From: Flaccisagitta enflata
Taxonomy: Eukaryota; Chaetognatha; Sagittoidea; Aphragmophora
DNA: 64,000 bases
Reading direction: 5' to 3'
NCBI GenBank assembly: GCA_965153355.1
Contig: OZ231126.1
Coordinates: forward strand, 4,526,001-4,590,000
Numbering within the stretch: position 1 is the stretch's first letter; each line of letters opens with the position of its first letter. Positions 11,641 through 22,957 of the stretch are shown here, piece by piece. The translations under genes were made by a program, and so were the position numbers. The notes below the pieces were generated by a model. It saw only the letters and a program-made list of their open reading frames with translations. It was not told where the DNA came from and searched no databases.

Positions 11641-12117
11641 AAATTTGGTAAGACCGTCAGATTTTTTCAGATGACATATTAACCTCAGTCTTTGTAAGGG
11701 TCAAATAAAAACCCATTGGTGCGACAACCAGAAGCTCAAAAAAGTCAAAAAAAGGCATTTTTACCTCAAAAATTGCAAAAAAAATTGATTTTTGGAAGGG
11801 GGGCCTAAAAAATATTTAAAAATAAAGGTCAGATTTGTGTTCAGCATGAAAAAATATGTCAGAATAGTGGAGTTCCAGTGTTTTTTTTTGAAAATTTTGT
11901 ACCTACATTTCCTTAAGTTCTGACTATTATCTGATTTTATCAATTTTTAGCTAAATTTACTCATATTTTGGAAATGAAAGCAGATTTTGCATTCAAATTT
12001 TTGCTAGTGACATATCTCAAGTACCTACATGAACCAGTTTCATCAGTTTTGTCAAAAGTGAATGTTCATTTTTGAACCCCTTTGACACACTAAATGTTGC
12101 CTTCGGAGGAACGCCGT

Positions 12118-12291
12118 CCTAAGTCGCGTGCGGATGGGCAGGGGCTGTATTTGTGGTCACTTGATCATTTGGGTAGGAGCAGTGAGGCCATAGACCGCAA
12201 AAACCCAAAAAAAGTAAAGTGTGATGGACGGACTGACGGATGGACGGACCGACAAAGCGGGGTGTAGAGTCACGTAGCACGCGACTAAAAA
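12118..12291 (+). mobile_element. Hairpin-ended element, 3' piece split by an insertion
   Basis: CCTAAG then 5' motif GTCGCGTGC (12123-12131), GGATGGGCAGGGGC, a GGAC tract and hairpin GTCACGTAGCACGCGAC (12269-12285), TAAAAA. Confidence 0.75.
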
Positions 12292-12559
12292 AATGGTAGC
12301 GAATAGACTTGTTTAGAGTGTTAAATGGGGGGAGAGGTAAAAGGATTCTATCCCAGTTTCATATACGAGTTTTTATTTTATCCCCGCTCCTGTTTTATGG
12401 GACAGTTAACCCACATAAAGGGTATGATGTTACAATGTTGTTGAATTTTGGTTACAGCGGCAAAAATCATCTGCTCATAACTACTTTTGGTGAACGTTTG
12501 CTTTTGGGTGTGGTGAGGCCTTCTTCGATTTATTTCAGTGTAGGCATAGTGAATTAACC

Positions 12560-12970
12560 AGGTATATGCTTCCACTTGTCATATACTATCCCAGTTTTAG
12601 TTTCCATTGTCCTTCCCCTCGAATCAGTGAGGAATATGCTTCCTTGTCATATACTATCCCAGTTTTAGCTTCCGTTGTCCTTACCCTCGAATTAGTGAGA
12701 AATATGCTTCCTTGACATATACTATCCCAGTTTTAGCTTCCATTGTCCTTCCCCTCGAAATAGTGAGGAATATGCTTCCACTTGTCATAGACTATCCCAG
12801 TTTCAGCTTCCATTGTCCTTCTCCTGAATTAGTGAGGAATATGCTTTCCCTTGTCATACACGATCCCTGTTTTAGCTTCCATTGTCCTTCCCCTCGAATA
12901 AGTGAGGAATGTGCTTCCACTTGTCATATACTATCCCAGTTTTAGCTTCCATTGTCCTTCCCCTGACCTT
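12560..12970. repeat. About 65-bp minisatellite, six units
   Basis: Units contain ATATGCTTCCACTTGTCATA, ACTATCCCAGTTTTAGCTTC and CATTGTCCTTCCCCTCGAAT. Confidence 0.9.
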
Positions 12971-13509
12971 TGACCACATGATCAGCCTTATCTTTAGGCT
13001 TTGAGGCGACGCGGAAAACATTCCCATGGAAATTGTGGGTTTCCAATCATTTGATCTTTGACACGTTTCTCCTCCTCTCAGCTCTTAGGGTGAGTTTCTA
13101 GTCACAGACAATCATGTTTTTAACGGGCCTCTTGGTCACTCGCTACGGTTGTTCGCTCGCTAGCATTACTCTGTACACTCACTCACTCCGCAGCGCTCCA
13201 CTTGCTTTGCTTACACTGTTTACGAGCTTGCTTGCTCACTTTGCTTACTCCCCTTGGGACAGTTGAAATTCATAAAAATGTATTCACGCTGAAAACGTGT
13301 TCAATGGGAAGAAACGCGTTTTCGGTCATCACTAGAAACACGCCCTTAGTCTTTCCTTCGTCTTCTTTGAGATGCAGAAGGCGTCAGGAAAATGTTTTTG
13401 TCGTGAACAGAATTAAAAGGAATTGAGAAGGAAAATGTGCTTTAGGTGCGTCTTTGAATCTATTTATAAGAAGCCATATCTGTCATTAACATTGACAATG
13501 CTGATAATA

Positions 13510-13722
13510 CTATCTAGCTCATACATTTACGGACACCTGAAAAAAAAGTGCGGCACCTAAACAAATAAAAATGCTGACCCCAGATTTGTGGCATTTGATA
13601 GAGTAAAAACAACTTCTTAAAATGGAACCAACCTAGAATCCAAAACTCAATTTGTTTAAGCGCAGCATCTTTTCAAAGCTGGTGCTTCTTTTCAGGACTC
13701 CATATATTTTTGAGCTAGATGG
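13510..13722. mobile_element. 213-bp TA-flanked MITE (CTATCTAGCTCATA ends)
   Basis: Ends CTATCTAGCTCATACAT and its inverse ending GAGCTAGATGG, each flanked by TA. GGACACCT follows the left end. Same family as 43845-44455. Confidence 0.75.
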
Positions 13723-13894
13723 TATGGACAAAAGAGGATGTATGGTATGGTCAAAGCCCAAAGGTCAACCAAAACATAGCATGGGCTGAGCTGTTGTTGT
13801 TGTGAGATTAGATTGAAAGCCATTATTTAAGTCGTTCCAAACTCAAGCTTCAAGATATAATAATACTCATCATACAGTACAGTACAGTACAGTA

Positions 13895-14070
13895 CAGTTG
13901 AACCCCGCTCTAACGGATTTCAGGGGACCAACATTTTTTTCTGTTAAATGCGGACTGCTGTTATTGACATCAAAGAAAATAAAAGAAATTAACATAAAGC
14001 GACCATGAATTTGCATATGTTAAAAATGGAATTCCATTGGTGGCGGGTACATTAGCGCGGGGTTCAACTG
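13895..14070. mobile_element. 176-bp pogo/Tigger-like MITE
   Basis: Ends CAGTTGAACCCCGC and GCGGGGTTCAACTG, flanked by TA, typical of Tc1/mariner-pogo non-autonomous elements. A related fragment is at about 39338-39400. Confidence 0.82.
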
Positions 14071-14219
14071 TATTAATTCCTCCATCCAACTTCTAAGCTC
14101 ATTCACCTATGTGCCCAAAGTTGGTCAAAGTTCACCACTCGAGTTTTGAAAATTCTATTCAAGCTCAACATACCAAAATCTATCTATTCTATTTGATTCA
14201 CCAACAGAGGTACTTTTAA

Positions 14220-14530
14220 ACAAGGCCGGATACATCTGGTATGTCGTTTCTTAAAAGGGGCCCCAAATCCGGCCCCATATCTTGATGCTGGATCTGGGAA
14301 TTGCTATCTGGAGTGGAAAAGGCTAGTCGCTGGCGGGTGGGCAGGGGCAGTGATCGAGTTGGGCAGGAGCAGTTTGGGGCAGGGCGGGGGCTGTAATGTG
14401 CCTAGGCAGGAGCAGTAATGCTCAGAAATCACTATTTCAGTCGATTTCGCGACATCAAAGTTTTCACGTTACCAACATACCGACCAAGGGACACACCCTA
14501 TTATAGAGTCGCTTAGCCAGCGACTAAAAA
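14220..14530 (+). mobile_element. Hairpin-ended element, GTCGCT type
   Basis: ACAAGGCCGGATACA, then extra sequence, then 5' motif GTCGCTGGC (14326-14334) with GGGTGGGCAGGGGC; 3' hairpin GTCGCTTAGCCAGCGAC (14508-14524) and TAAAAA. Outer arm GCCAGCGAC is the exact complement of the 5' motif. Confidence 0.78.
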
Positions 14531-15197
14531 TTCGGTCTAAACCGGTGCACTCAACATTCCTTATTCAAATTCCAAAAGTTTTACTGAAGTACGCCTGAAT
14601 TGTTAAAAAAATTGAAACGGTGAAAAAACTTCTCTTTTTTCAAGATTTTGCAGCTGGATTCTAGAGATATTTTACAGTCTTCTCCTTCTCCTTCTCTCCT
14701 TCTCTCACCATCTCTCCTTTTCTCCTTCCCCTCTCACCATCTCCTTCTCCTTCTCTCCTTCTCCTCTCACCATCTCCCTTTTCAAAGATACACAATTGGG
14801 AAAATAATCCATAATCAACAAACGCCTTCCCCAATTGGGATTTTTACATTCACTTTCACATAGTAAACATAATTCAACAACCCCCCCCCCCCGCCCAAGT
14901 AGACCAATAGGTGCGCCGGGTGGGTCATCAATGGTTTGCGTTACCAACTGAACAACTATTTAATAAATAGTATTTATACAGGTCCGTTTTCGCCTTAAAC
15001 ACATCCCTCACAACCTCCAAATCCCCACAACCTTACAACCCCCACAACCCCCACAATCCCTACAACTGCAAGACAACACCCACAACCCCCACAACCTTAT
15101 GACATTTTCCCCCTCTTTAACAAACTTTTCCCTTTTTCAAACCCTCTTGAAACAAATGGCCCCATCTCATTATTAACACTCAATCAAGAGATGTCAG

Positions 15198-15204
<7 letters not shown>

Positions 15205-15272
<68 letters not shown>

Positions 15273-15320
15273 GAGACAGACAGAGGGACAGACAGACAGA
15301 CAGACAGACAAACAACAGAC

Positions 15321-15405
<85 letters not shown>
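15205..15405. repeat. AG, GACA and CA microsatellite cluster
   Basis: Adjacent AG, CAGA and CA runs; the apparent reading frames here are repeat artefacts. Confidence 0.95.
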
Positions 15406-15406
<1 letters not shown>

Positions 15407-15569
15407 TACAGCTATGAAAAAAGACAGAATGAGGGGGGTCGAGTAATAAATATTAGGGAGGAGGAAAGCCTGCAGGAAGTCCTTAGAATTCTCCACATCA
15501 ATTCATTTATGATGTCTAGGAATACAAAGTATGAATTACAAGTTCTAGTAATAGGCAGAAAGCTGGCAA

Positions 15570-16355
15570 TAAGACAGTGATGTAGGCAGATGTGGCAGAA
15601 AGACAGTGAAGCAGACAGAAATGGCAATAAGACAGTCAGTAATGCAGGCAGTCTTGGCAATATGATAGTCAGTGATGCAGGCAGACATGACAATATGGCA
15701 GTCAGTGACGCAGACACACACAGCAAAAAGGCAGTCAGTGACGCAGTTAGACACAACAATAAGATAGTGATGCAGGAAGACATTGCAATATGACTGTCAT
15801 GCAAGCAGACATGGCAATAAGATCGTCAATGATGCAAGGAGACCTGGCAATATGGTAATCAGTGATGCAGGCAGACATTGCAAAAAGGCAGTCAGTGATG
15901 CAGACAGACATGGCAATACGACTGAACTGCAAGCAGACATGACAACAAGGCAAGACAGTCAGTGATCCAGGCAGACTTGGCAATAAGGCAGTCAGTGATG
16001 CAGACAGACATGGCAATAAGGCAGTCAGTGATGCAGACAGACATGGCAATGTGATAGTCAGTGATTTAGTCAGACATGGCAATAAGACAGTCAGTGGTGC
16101 AAGCAGACATGGCAATAAGATAGCAATGCAGGCAGACATAGCAATTAGATTGTCAGTAATGCTGGCAAACATGGCAATTAGACTGTAATGTGGGCAGATA
16201 TGGTAATAGGACAGTAATGTAGGCAGACATAGCAATAAGATAGTGATACAAGCAGACATGGCAATAAGATATTCAGAAATACTGGCAGACAGTCAGAGAT
16301 CCAAGCAGACATGCACATGGCAATGATATAGTCAGTGATGCAGGCAGACCTGTCA
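15570..16355. repeat. About 36-bp minisatellite (GCAGACATGGCAATAAGACA-like)
   Basis: Around twenty imperfect units with CAGTCAGTGATGCAGGCAGA. Intronic to the minus-strand gene. Confidence 0.88.
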
Positions 16356-16359
16356 ACCA

Positions 16360-16600
16360 TATTTTTCAGCCACTTTTTTGACCACTTTCTCAAGCACTTT
16401 TTCGACCACTTTATGACCACTTTTTCAACTACTTTTTCAACCACTTTTTTAACCACCTTCTTAACCACCCTTTCAACCACCTTTTGAACCACTTTTTTGA
16501 CCACTTTTTTTACTTCCCTTCCAACCACTTTTTTACTTCTTTTCCAACCACTTTTTCAACCACTTCTTCCGAACCAATTTTTCAACCACTTTTTCAACTC
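16360..16600. repeat. 12-bp CCACTTTTTCAA minisatellite
   Basis: Imperfect units ending just before the donor of exon 16603-16965. Confidence 0.88.
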
Positions 16601-16602
16601 AC

Positions 16603-16780
16603 CTTTGCCATTCAGTTGTTCCGTATGATGGGTGAAATTCCTCAGCGGCGGAAGCATCGGCGTTCGGATATCAACCGCGTCCGCTTCCGCGTCCGCGTCC
16701 GTTTCGTCGCTTCCGCATCTCTTACTTCCGCCGCGTCGCTTTTTCTTCCCTCTGCGCGTCGTCGTAAAAGCATCGTCGTT

Positions 16781-16811
<31 letters not shown>

Positions 16812-16965
16812 ACGTCGTGGCTGTTTACCGCGGCGTTTTTTGGCGTTACGACGCCCTCGCTGCCGCCGCTGCCACCGGCGCCGCCACAGCCGCGGCAGGA
16901 GCCGGCACCGGCGCTGGCCTCGCCGCCGCAGCGCAGCGAAGTTGCTGCTGCTGCTGCTGCCGCCG
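16603..16965 (-). CDS. FnIII receptor gene, GC-rich cytoplasmic exon with Ala, Gly and Asp runs
   Basis: A 363-bp exon entered after a poly-T tract and CTCAG, left at GGCAAAG before GTGAGTTG, phase 1 on both sides. In order it encodes a poly-Ala start, a Gly/Cys/Ala-rich stretch, a poly-Asp tract from GAC repeats, a basic patch (RRGKKKRRGGSKR) that could act as a nuclear-localisation-like or membrane-contact segment, an acidic Asp/Glu/Ala stretch, and RTPMLPPLRNFTHHTEQLNG. It is far richer in GC than its introns and open across its whole length in this frame only. It fits between the phase-1 neighbours. The basic-patch role is a guess. Confidence 0.75.
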
Positions 16966-17596
16966 CTGAGAAAAAAAAAAAGAGACAAAGATTGAGATTT
17001 ATGACTCAGGATGAGTGATTTATTACAAAGTACAAATGCAGGGAAAAAAAGCGGCCGCAGTTTTAGCCACACGCAAAATCACACGAAAGTACATGTAATG
17101 GAAACGAAAAGGTGAATAATTTTGTACAAATGTGTATTTACACAGAATAACAAACAGAACACAGACCAGCATGATCACACTCAAAACAAACGAATCCAAC
17201 AATTATGTTCAGGCAAATAATAGTACAAAGAGAAAAACATTTGCATGCATAAAAGCACAGAGCACGAAGTGACCTTTTCTATCACAGCCCCTGCTCATTC
17301 GCACGCGACTTGGGCAGCCGTGCATCCTTGTCAACTGGAACTTACCATGTACTGCAACTGCTGCTGATTCCGCACTGGGTAATCTTAGGTAAGATCAAAC
17401 CCCGGGAGTTGCTCAGGATTGACACGGAGTTGAACCCCGAGTAACCTCACGTCTACCTTGAGCATTATATGTGCTCGCGGTTGCTTAGGGTTGACTCGGG
17501 GTTGAACCCCAAGCGACCCAAAGCAATCCCAGGGGTTTAATCTCATGTTTTTCTAATACAAGTTACATAGTGTGCCGCAGATTCAAGTGTATTTGT

Positions 17597-17753
17597 TACT
17601 TACCATGTGCTGCAACTGCTGCTGCTGCCCCAGGATCAGATGAATCTGTTACTTACCATGTGCTGCTGCTGCTGCCCCAGGTTCAGATGAATTTGTTATT
17701 TACCATGTGCTGCTGCTGCTGCTGCCCCAGGTTCAGATGAATTTGTTACTTAC
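17597..17753. repeat. Tandem copies of an exon end and donor (CAG-rich)
   Basis: Three 45-55-bp units beyond the donor of exon 17754-17891, each with a CAG run, CACATG and GTAAGTAAC or GTAAATAAC on the minus strand. A fourth, degenerate relative lies near 17343-17375. Each unit also has a weak CTGGGGCAG acceptor-like start. Confidence 0.8.
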
Positions 17754-17891
17754 CATGTGCTGCTGCTGCTGCTGCTGCTGCAGATGGAGGTGGATTTGCA
17801 GCATCGTAGAAAGCTGGAAGCGGAGTGTTGTAAAATGCGGCCAGTTGGTGAGAAGTCAAACGCGAAGAACAAAATTCCGAATAAATGCCAC
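17754..17891 (-). CDS. FnIII receptor gene, symmetric cytoplasmic exon (phase 1-1)
   Basis: A 138-bp exon with acceptor ATTATCAG before GTGGC and donor CACATG before GTAAGTAAC, a strong consensus. It is entered and left in phase 1, so skipping it keeps the frame. The peptide reads GGIYSEFCSSRLTSHQLAAF, then YNTPLPAFYDAANPPPS and a short poly-Ala run before His. The CAG/CTG run at its 3' end, together with the donor, is repeated three more times downstream (17597-17753). A family function is not recognisable. Confidence 0.75.
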
Positions 17892-18214
17892 CTGATAATT
17901 AGATTGATAAATGAATTAAATGAATTAAATGAAAAAAATGAGTAATAGATGAATAGGATATCTTGATAGGGACCTCTTTTAGGGCCCCCTAAGGAAATCC
18001 TTTTATTTTCTTTGTTAATTTCAAATCAACCATAAAAAAAGGTTCCCATCAAGCTAGAAAGCTGTGCATTGGCTTGTTTGAAGTAGAATCGTGAGCAAAG
18101 TCCCGGGATGCAATCGGCGTATTGTAGAGTTGTGCGGACAAGGATTCTTCGACATTTTCCACTTTGAATTTGCCGCAAATGTTGAAGCAGCTTTTACAGA
18201 GAAGTTCTCCAAAA

Positions 18215-18419
18215 ACAAGGCCGGATACACGGCTACCCCAGTCGCGTGCGGGTGGGCAGGGGCCGTGTTTGAGGTCATTTGATCACTTGGGCAGGAGCAG
18301 TGAGGCCATAGACCCAAAAAAAAACAAAACAAAAAAAGTAAAGAATGGTGGACAGACGGACCGACGGACGGACGAACCGACAAAGCGGGGTGTAGAGTCA
18401 AGTAGCACGCGACTAAAAA
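18215..18419 (+). mobile_element. Hairpin-ended element, GTCGCGT type, near full length
   Basis: ACAAGGCCGGATACACGGCT, motif GTCGCGTGC (18241-18249), GGGTGGGCAGGGGC, CACTTGGGCAGGAGCAGTGA, GGAC tract, hairpin GTCAAGTAGCACGCGAC (18397-18413), TAAAAA. Confidence 0.82.
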
Positions 18420-19115
18420 GAGCAACGACTGTAAAATGGAAACGGTAACCTTCAGCCGTAAAATTTCCATCATAGAATCAACAACTTTTTTACCGAAAAA
18501 TCCCTGGGAGGACTTCCATCACTTCGCGCAGTGCTCAGGAGAGGCAAATAAATGGGTCTACCTAAAAAAATTATTGCTTTCCCCTCTAAAAAATTGCTGT
18601 GTTTTACGTAGATGATGATACCCACCCCACATTCAGTGACTTTTAAAAAATGCTTAAAACCCATTTTCCTTTGCTATGTACAAAAATTTCTATTTAGCCA
18701 TAATAACTTTTTTTCATTAATCATTCCAAAATAACTAGCAGGTTAGACTAAGCTGGGACGCGCTATGAATTGCAAAGTTACTTTTTCTTAGCATAAAATC
18801 ATATAGAATGTTTAGCCATATTCTCTCTTTTCAACAACATACTGAGGAATTGGGTTTTTTATACATATTGGGGGGGACCGATATCAACCAATTTTGGAAA
18901 TGCCAATCAGACATGACCAAGCCATGCGCAATAACAAATATACATAATACATAATATGTGGAAGGAAAGTTCATGGGACTTCATCTTTTACAGTCGTGCC
19001 ACCACAACCTTTCCCATAGTAATATTTAGGAATTTCCTCTCCCTCTTTCTTCTACCTATTCATAACAACTTAAATGAAGGGTGTGGCACAACTGAAAATG
19101 ACGTAGTCCGACCCC

Positions 19116-19650
19116 TTTTTGGGCAGCGACCCCGAAGGGGACAAAATCCTGTAGAACACAGGGGACTTTCGTTTGTTCATTCGTTTGTCCATTCGTGCGA
19201 CCCCCCCAGGCCCTCTCAGGCCTGAAATCTGCCCTCTCAGGCCTAAAATCTGCCTTCTCAGGCCTGAAATCTGCCCTCTTAGGCCTTGAATCTGCCCTCT
19301 TAGGCCTTGAATCTGCCCTCTCAGGCCTGAAATTTGGCCTTTCAGGCCTGAAACCTGTCCTCAGGCATTGAATCTGCCCTTTCAGGCCTGAAATCTACCT
19401 TCTCAGATTCAAGGCCTGAGAGGGCAGATTTCAGGCCTGAGAGGGCAGATTTTAAGCCTGAGAGGACAGATTTCAGGCCTGAGAGGGTCTGGGGGGGCGG
19501 ACGGACAAACGAACAAACGAAAGTCCCCTGTGTTCTACAGGACTTTGTCCCCTTCGGGGCCGCTGCCCTGCCTCTCATTCCGATTTACAACCATGCAAAG
19601 CAGGGCAACGGGTATCGCTGACCACGTAGTGCCCTTGGGCGACCTGTTCC
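19116..19650 (+). mobile_element. GGGCAGCGG foldback element 2
   Basis: TTTTTGGGCAGCGACCCCG, arm with CCTGTAGAACACAGGGGACT facing its inverse near 19520, a 21-bp minisatellite (CAGGCCTGAAATCTGCCCTCT) that itself inverts halfway (about 19405), and a tail GGGCAACGGGTATCGCTGAC. Confidence 0.82.
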
Positions 19651-20172
19651 TTTTACATGTGATCATATTGTATGATTGTGCACACTTTGGTCATAAGTCC
19701 GAGTGGCGATTCCAAAATAGGTTGATATCAGTCCCCCAATATCCCCCAATATCCCCCAATATCAGTCCTCCAATAAATATCTAGTCTCTGACTGTATCCA
19801 TACTTTTCAGTGGCATAGTGTGATAGTTTTGTTTCCCATGTATGATAGGTGTCTGACTGTAACTACACTTTTCTGTGGCATACTGTGATAGTTTGATTGT
19901 CCAATGTCCATGAATGTGAGGTGTCTGCTCTCATTCATCATTTTCTGTGTACTGTGGAAATTGGTATTCCGTGTTGCCTTTTTTATGGCTCGCAGACCGA
20001 AACGTTTTTGGCAATAAAACAATATGATGCCAACATGACATTCCCAAAAGTGCTATAGGGTCAAACAAGCCCATTTCCATCTCACCCCCCCATTCCTATG
20101 CCATATTCCCATTTCCATGCCCCCCCTACGCCAATATAATATTCCCAAAAGTGCTTTAGGGTCAAACAAGCC

Positions 20173-20846
20173 CTTTTTGGGCAGCGGCCTCGAAGGGGCC
20201 GATGACCTATGCTTCCACACATAGGGGAAATTTCTCCTTCTCCTTCTCCTTCTTCTTCTTCTTCCTCTTCTCCTTCTCCGTCCCCCCCCCTCGATGCCCA
20301 AATCCTAGCCTCGGGGCTCAAATCCCAGCCTTGAGGCTCAAATCCCAGCCTCTAAGCTCAAATCCCAGCCTTGGGGCTCAGGTCTTAGCTTTGAGGCTCA
20401 AATCCCAGCTTCGAGCCTCAAATCCCAGTCTCGAGGCTCAAATCCCAGTCTTGAGGCTTAAATCCCAGCCTCAAGGCTTAAATCCCAGCCTCAAGGCTTT
20501 AATCCCAGCCTCGAGGCTCAAATCCCAGCTTCGAGGCTCAAATCCCAGCCTTGAGGATCGAATCCTAATCTTGAGGCCCAAATCCTAGCCTCAAGGCTCA
20601 AATCCCAGCCTTTGGGCTCATATCTCGGCCTCAGTGCTCAAATCCCAGCCTCGAGGCTCAAATCCCAGCCTCGAGGCGCAAATCCCAGCCTCAAGGCCCC
20701 ATTCCAGCCTTGAGGCTCGAATAAAAACAGCATAGGTCATCGGCCTCTTTGGGGCCGCTGACCTCTAACCACCTCACACCCACATACACTCACTAAGGGG
20801 CAACGGGTACCGCTGACCATCTAACACTTTTGCGACTATTTCATCT
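20173..20846 (+). mobile_element. GGGCAGCGG foldback element 3
   Basis: GGGCAGCGGCCTCGAAGGGGCC, arm GATGACCTATGC facing GCATAGGTCATCGGCC, a 20-bp minisatellite (AAATCCCAGCCTCGAGGCTC), tail GGGTACCGCTGACCATCTAA and TTTTGCGACT. It interrupts a roughly 110-bp tandem repeat whose halves are at 20041-20172 and 20847-21000, which defines its ends. Confidence 0.83.
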
Positions 20847-21134
20847 CCCCCCACCCCCCCATTCCCATGCCTTATTCCCATTTCCATGCCCTCGCCCTAC
20901 GCCAATATGATATTCTCAATAGTGTTTTAGGGTCAGATAACCCTATTTCCATGTCCCCTCCCATTCCCGTAGCCCCCCCCCTGGTTAGCATGATATTCCC
21001 ACGAGTGTTTTAGGGCCCACTAGCAACTCTCGCGTTTCTTTCAGCCAAGATGGTAATAACTAGTCCCATTAACTACATCCGGTTCTATGCCTCATTTCGT
21101 TCCAATAATGATTTACCTTTTCCAGATAACATAC

Positions 21135-21274
21135 CCGCGTGCATAAGATGGGGAGCAGCTACGGAGTTGCCAAAATGAATGCCAGGTCCATAGGCTGAGG
21201 GGTGACTTCCCCCGTGCTGAGAATACATTGGATGAGGATAGTACCCCAAGGGGGGCATCGGAGCCGGGAAACAC
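21135..21274 (-). CDS. FnIII receptor gene, first cytoplasmic exon (Pro/Tyr/His-rich)
   Basis: Entered in phase 2 after TTTTCAG, left in phase 1 at GCGG before GTATGTTATC. The peptide continues from the membrane exon as K-CFPAPMPPLGYYPHPMYSQ, then HGGSHPSAYGPG and HFGNSVAAPHLMHAG. It is rich in Pro, Tyr, His and Gly and could offer SH3/WW or phosphotyrosine sites, but I see no named motif. The frame is fully open and the phases fit both neighbours. A 901-bp hAT-like element occupies part of the intron before it. Confidence 0.75.
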
Positions 21275-21612
21275 CTGAAAACAAGATTATGGGCGTGGTT
21301 TTAGTGGATGAAAGACGCGTTGGTTCCTGTGAAACACGTTCACAGCATGAACACATATTTAAGAATTTCAACTGTCCCACTAGGGAGTGAGCGAAGTGAG
21401 TGAGCCTGTGAATGGAGCGAGCGAGCGATGCAAGCATAGCGAAGCGCTGCAGAGCAAGTGAGCGGTGCGAGCGAATGAATGTAGCAAGCGACGGAGTGGC
21501 CCATTCAAAACGCGATTGTCTGACTAACAACTCCCCTTAATGCAACACAATTTGCCATAAAGATATATTGAAACAGTAATCTAACAGTGATAATCGCATG
21601 CTCACTGCTCAG

Positions 21613-21697
21613 CAGGGGCGTAGGAGAAGGTACTGCCACTACTACCATGGCAGTACATTTTGTCAGGACACCAAAGATGTCGGGACACTAATTTTGT

Positions 21698-21731
<34 letters not shown>

Positions 21732-22513
21732 GAGAACGGACAGACAGACATAACAGACAGACAAAAATAATAGAGAGACAGAGAGACAAAGAAAAAGAGA
21801 CACTGAAATAGAGGTAAAATGAAAAACTGAAAAAGTTGAAAGAAGAAGAAAAAAATCAAACAAAACAGAAAAACAAAAAGGAAGGAAAAAAAAGAGAGAA
21901 AAAAAAACAATTCATTAATAAAAAGAAATAAAATAAATAGTTGATGAATCTGCAAGATAAGTTGATGCAAGAATGAGTCTTCTCTGTCACAGGTTTAGGT
22001 CATTATAGAAACTATCATAAAATATTGATAATAAAAAAAAATTTGCTTACTAATCAACAACAAATAGTGTATAACCATTAGCTTGTACCTAAATGACTAA
22101 AAGCAATAAAATCAGAATTCTACAAGTAGTTCTTGTTGTGGGGCTGTCTTGGGCTTCTAATGGCATCAATTTTGGTCTGAAAAATTTGCATCTTGCTGTC
22201 CGCGCCTTACCTTGAATTTTCCTTCAGCCTATGGGAAACCAAAAATTTCAAAGTGCTTAAATCTCTGTTTTGACAGCAAAATGATGTCATTGGAAGCCCA
22301 AGACAGCCCCACAATAAGAACTACTTGTGGAGTTCAGATTTTATTGTTTATTGTCATTTCAGTACAAGCTAATAACCATAGTATGAAAGGAATCATTGTT
22401 TTCTTTATTTTTAGGGCAGAGACCACTAGTGTAGCTCCTGTTGGGACACTTAACTTGTCGGGACACCAATTTTGGGTGGAAGTAGTAAAATAACCAACTG
22501 CCCTACGCCCCTG
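21613..22513. mobile_element. hAT-like non-autonomous element, 901 bp
   Basis: Ends CAGGGGCGTAGG and CCTACGCCCCTG, flanked by a perfect 8-bp duplication CTGCTCAG (21605-21612 and 22514-22521). It contains an inner palindrome (22104-22347) and an AG run. It sits in the intron between the transmembrane exon and exon 21135-21274. Same end family as 5816-6246. Confidence 0.88.
22104..22347. repeat. Palindrome inside the 901-bp hAT-like element
   Basis: Arms of about 80-100 bp (CAATAAAATC, ACAAGTAGTTCTT, GGGGCTGTCTTGGGCTTC) face each other. It may be an older foldback element nested in the hAT-like one. Confidence 0.8.
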
Positions 22514-22769
22514 CTGCTCAGGAAAACAATCAATGATAACTTTATTGATAACACCTTCATTTTCCAAGCATGAACTGTTTTGAAAAGATTTGTCATGGAC
22601 TTTATTCAATAACATCAAGAAAATTTAAAGAAAAGGTCATTAGACTTTCAAAAAAAGTCAGGCAGACAGACAGACAAACATTTTTTTCAAAAAGACATTT
22701 GAAATGGCTCTTTACTACTTTAAGTAGCTTCTCCGCTATTCTTAAGACAAAAATATGCGATAACAAGCC

Positions 22770-22834
22770 TTGGTTACGGACCGACGGACCAACCAAAAAG
22801 TGGCTTCTAAAGTCGCGTAGCACGCGACTAAAAA
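22770..22834 (+). mobile_element. Hairpin-ended element, 3' end fragment
   Basis: GGACCGACGGACC tract then hairpin GTCGCGTAGCACGCGAC (22812-22828) and TAAAAA. Confidence 0.68.
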
Positions 22835-22957
22835 GAAGGCTGCGTAACAGAAAAACGCGTTAACATCGTTGAAAACACGCCAAGTATGTGTTCACGCTGT
22901 AATCGCGATTAACAAGATTTATCGGAATCATCATCGTCAGTGGAAACACGCTCTTAC

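Larger units (their letters stand above)
8268..12117. mobile_element. About 3.85-kb insertion inside a hairpin-ended element
   Basis: Flanked by CCTAAG on both sides (8262-8267, 12118-12123), which suggests a 6-bp target duplication. The interior has no long gene-like frame, holds two minus-oriented hairpin-ended copies (9405-9593, 10421-10647) and an AT-rich degenerate satellite (10860-11640). Ends ACGGTAAATT and GGAACGCCGT show little inverted similarity. Confidence 0.5.

Noticed and set aside
8268-12117. Retrotransposon with coding genes
   Set aside because: No reverse transcriptase, integrase or long frame on either strand.
20202-20588. Repetitive peptide frame (NPSLGAQ and similar)
   Set aside because: The 20-bp minisatellite inside a foldback element is read through in several frames; foldback 5 gives the same kind of frame.
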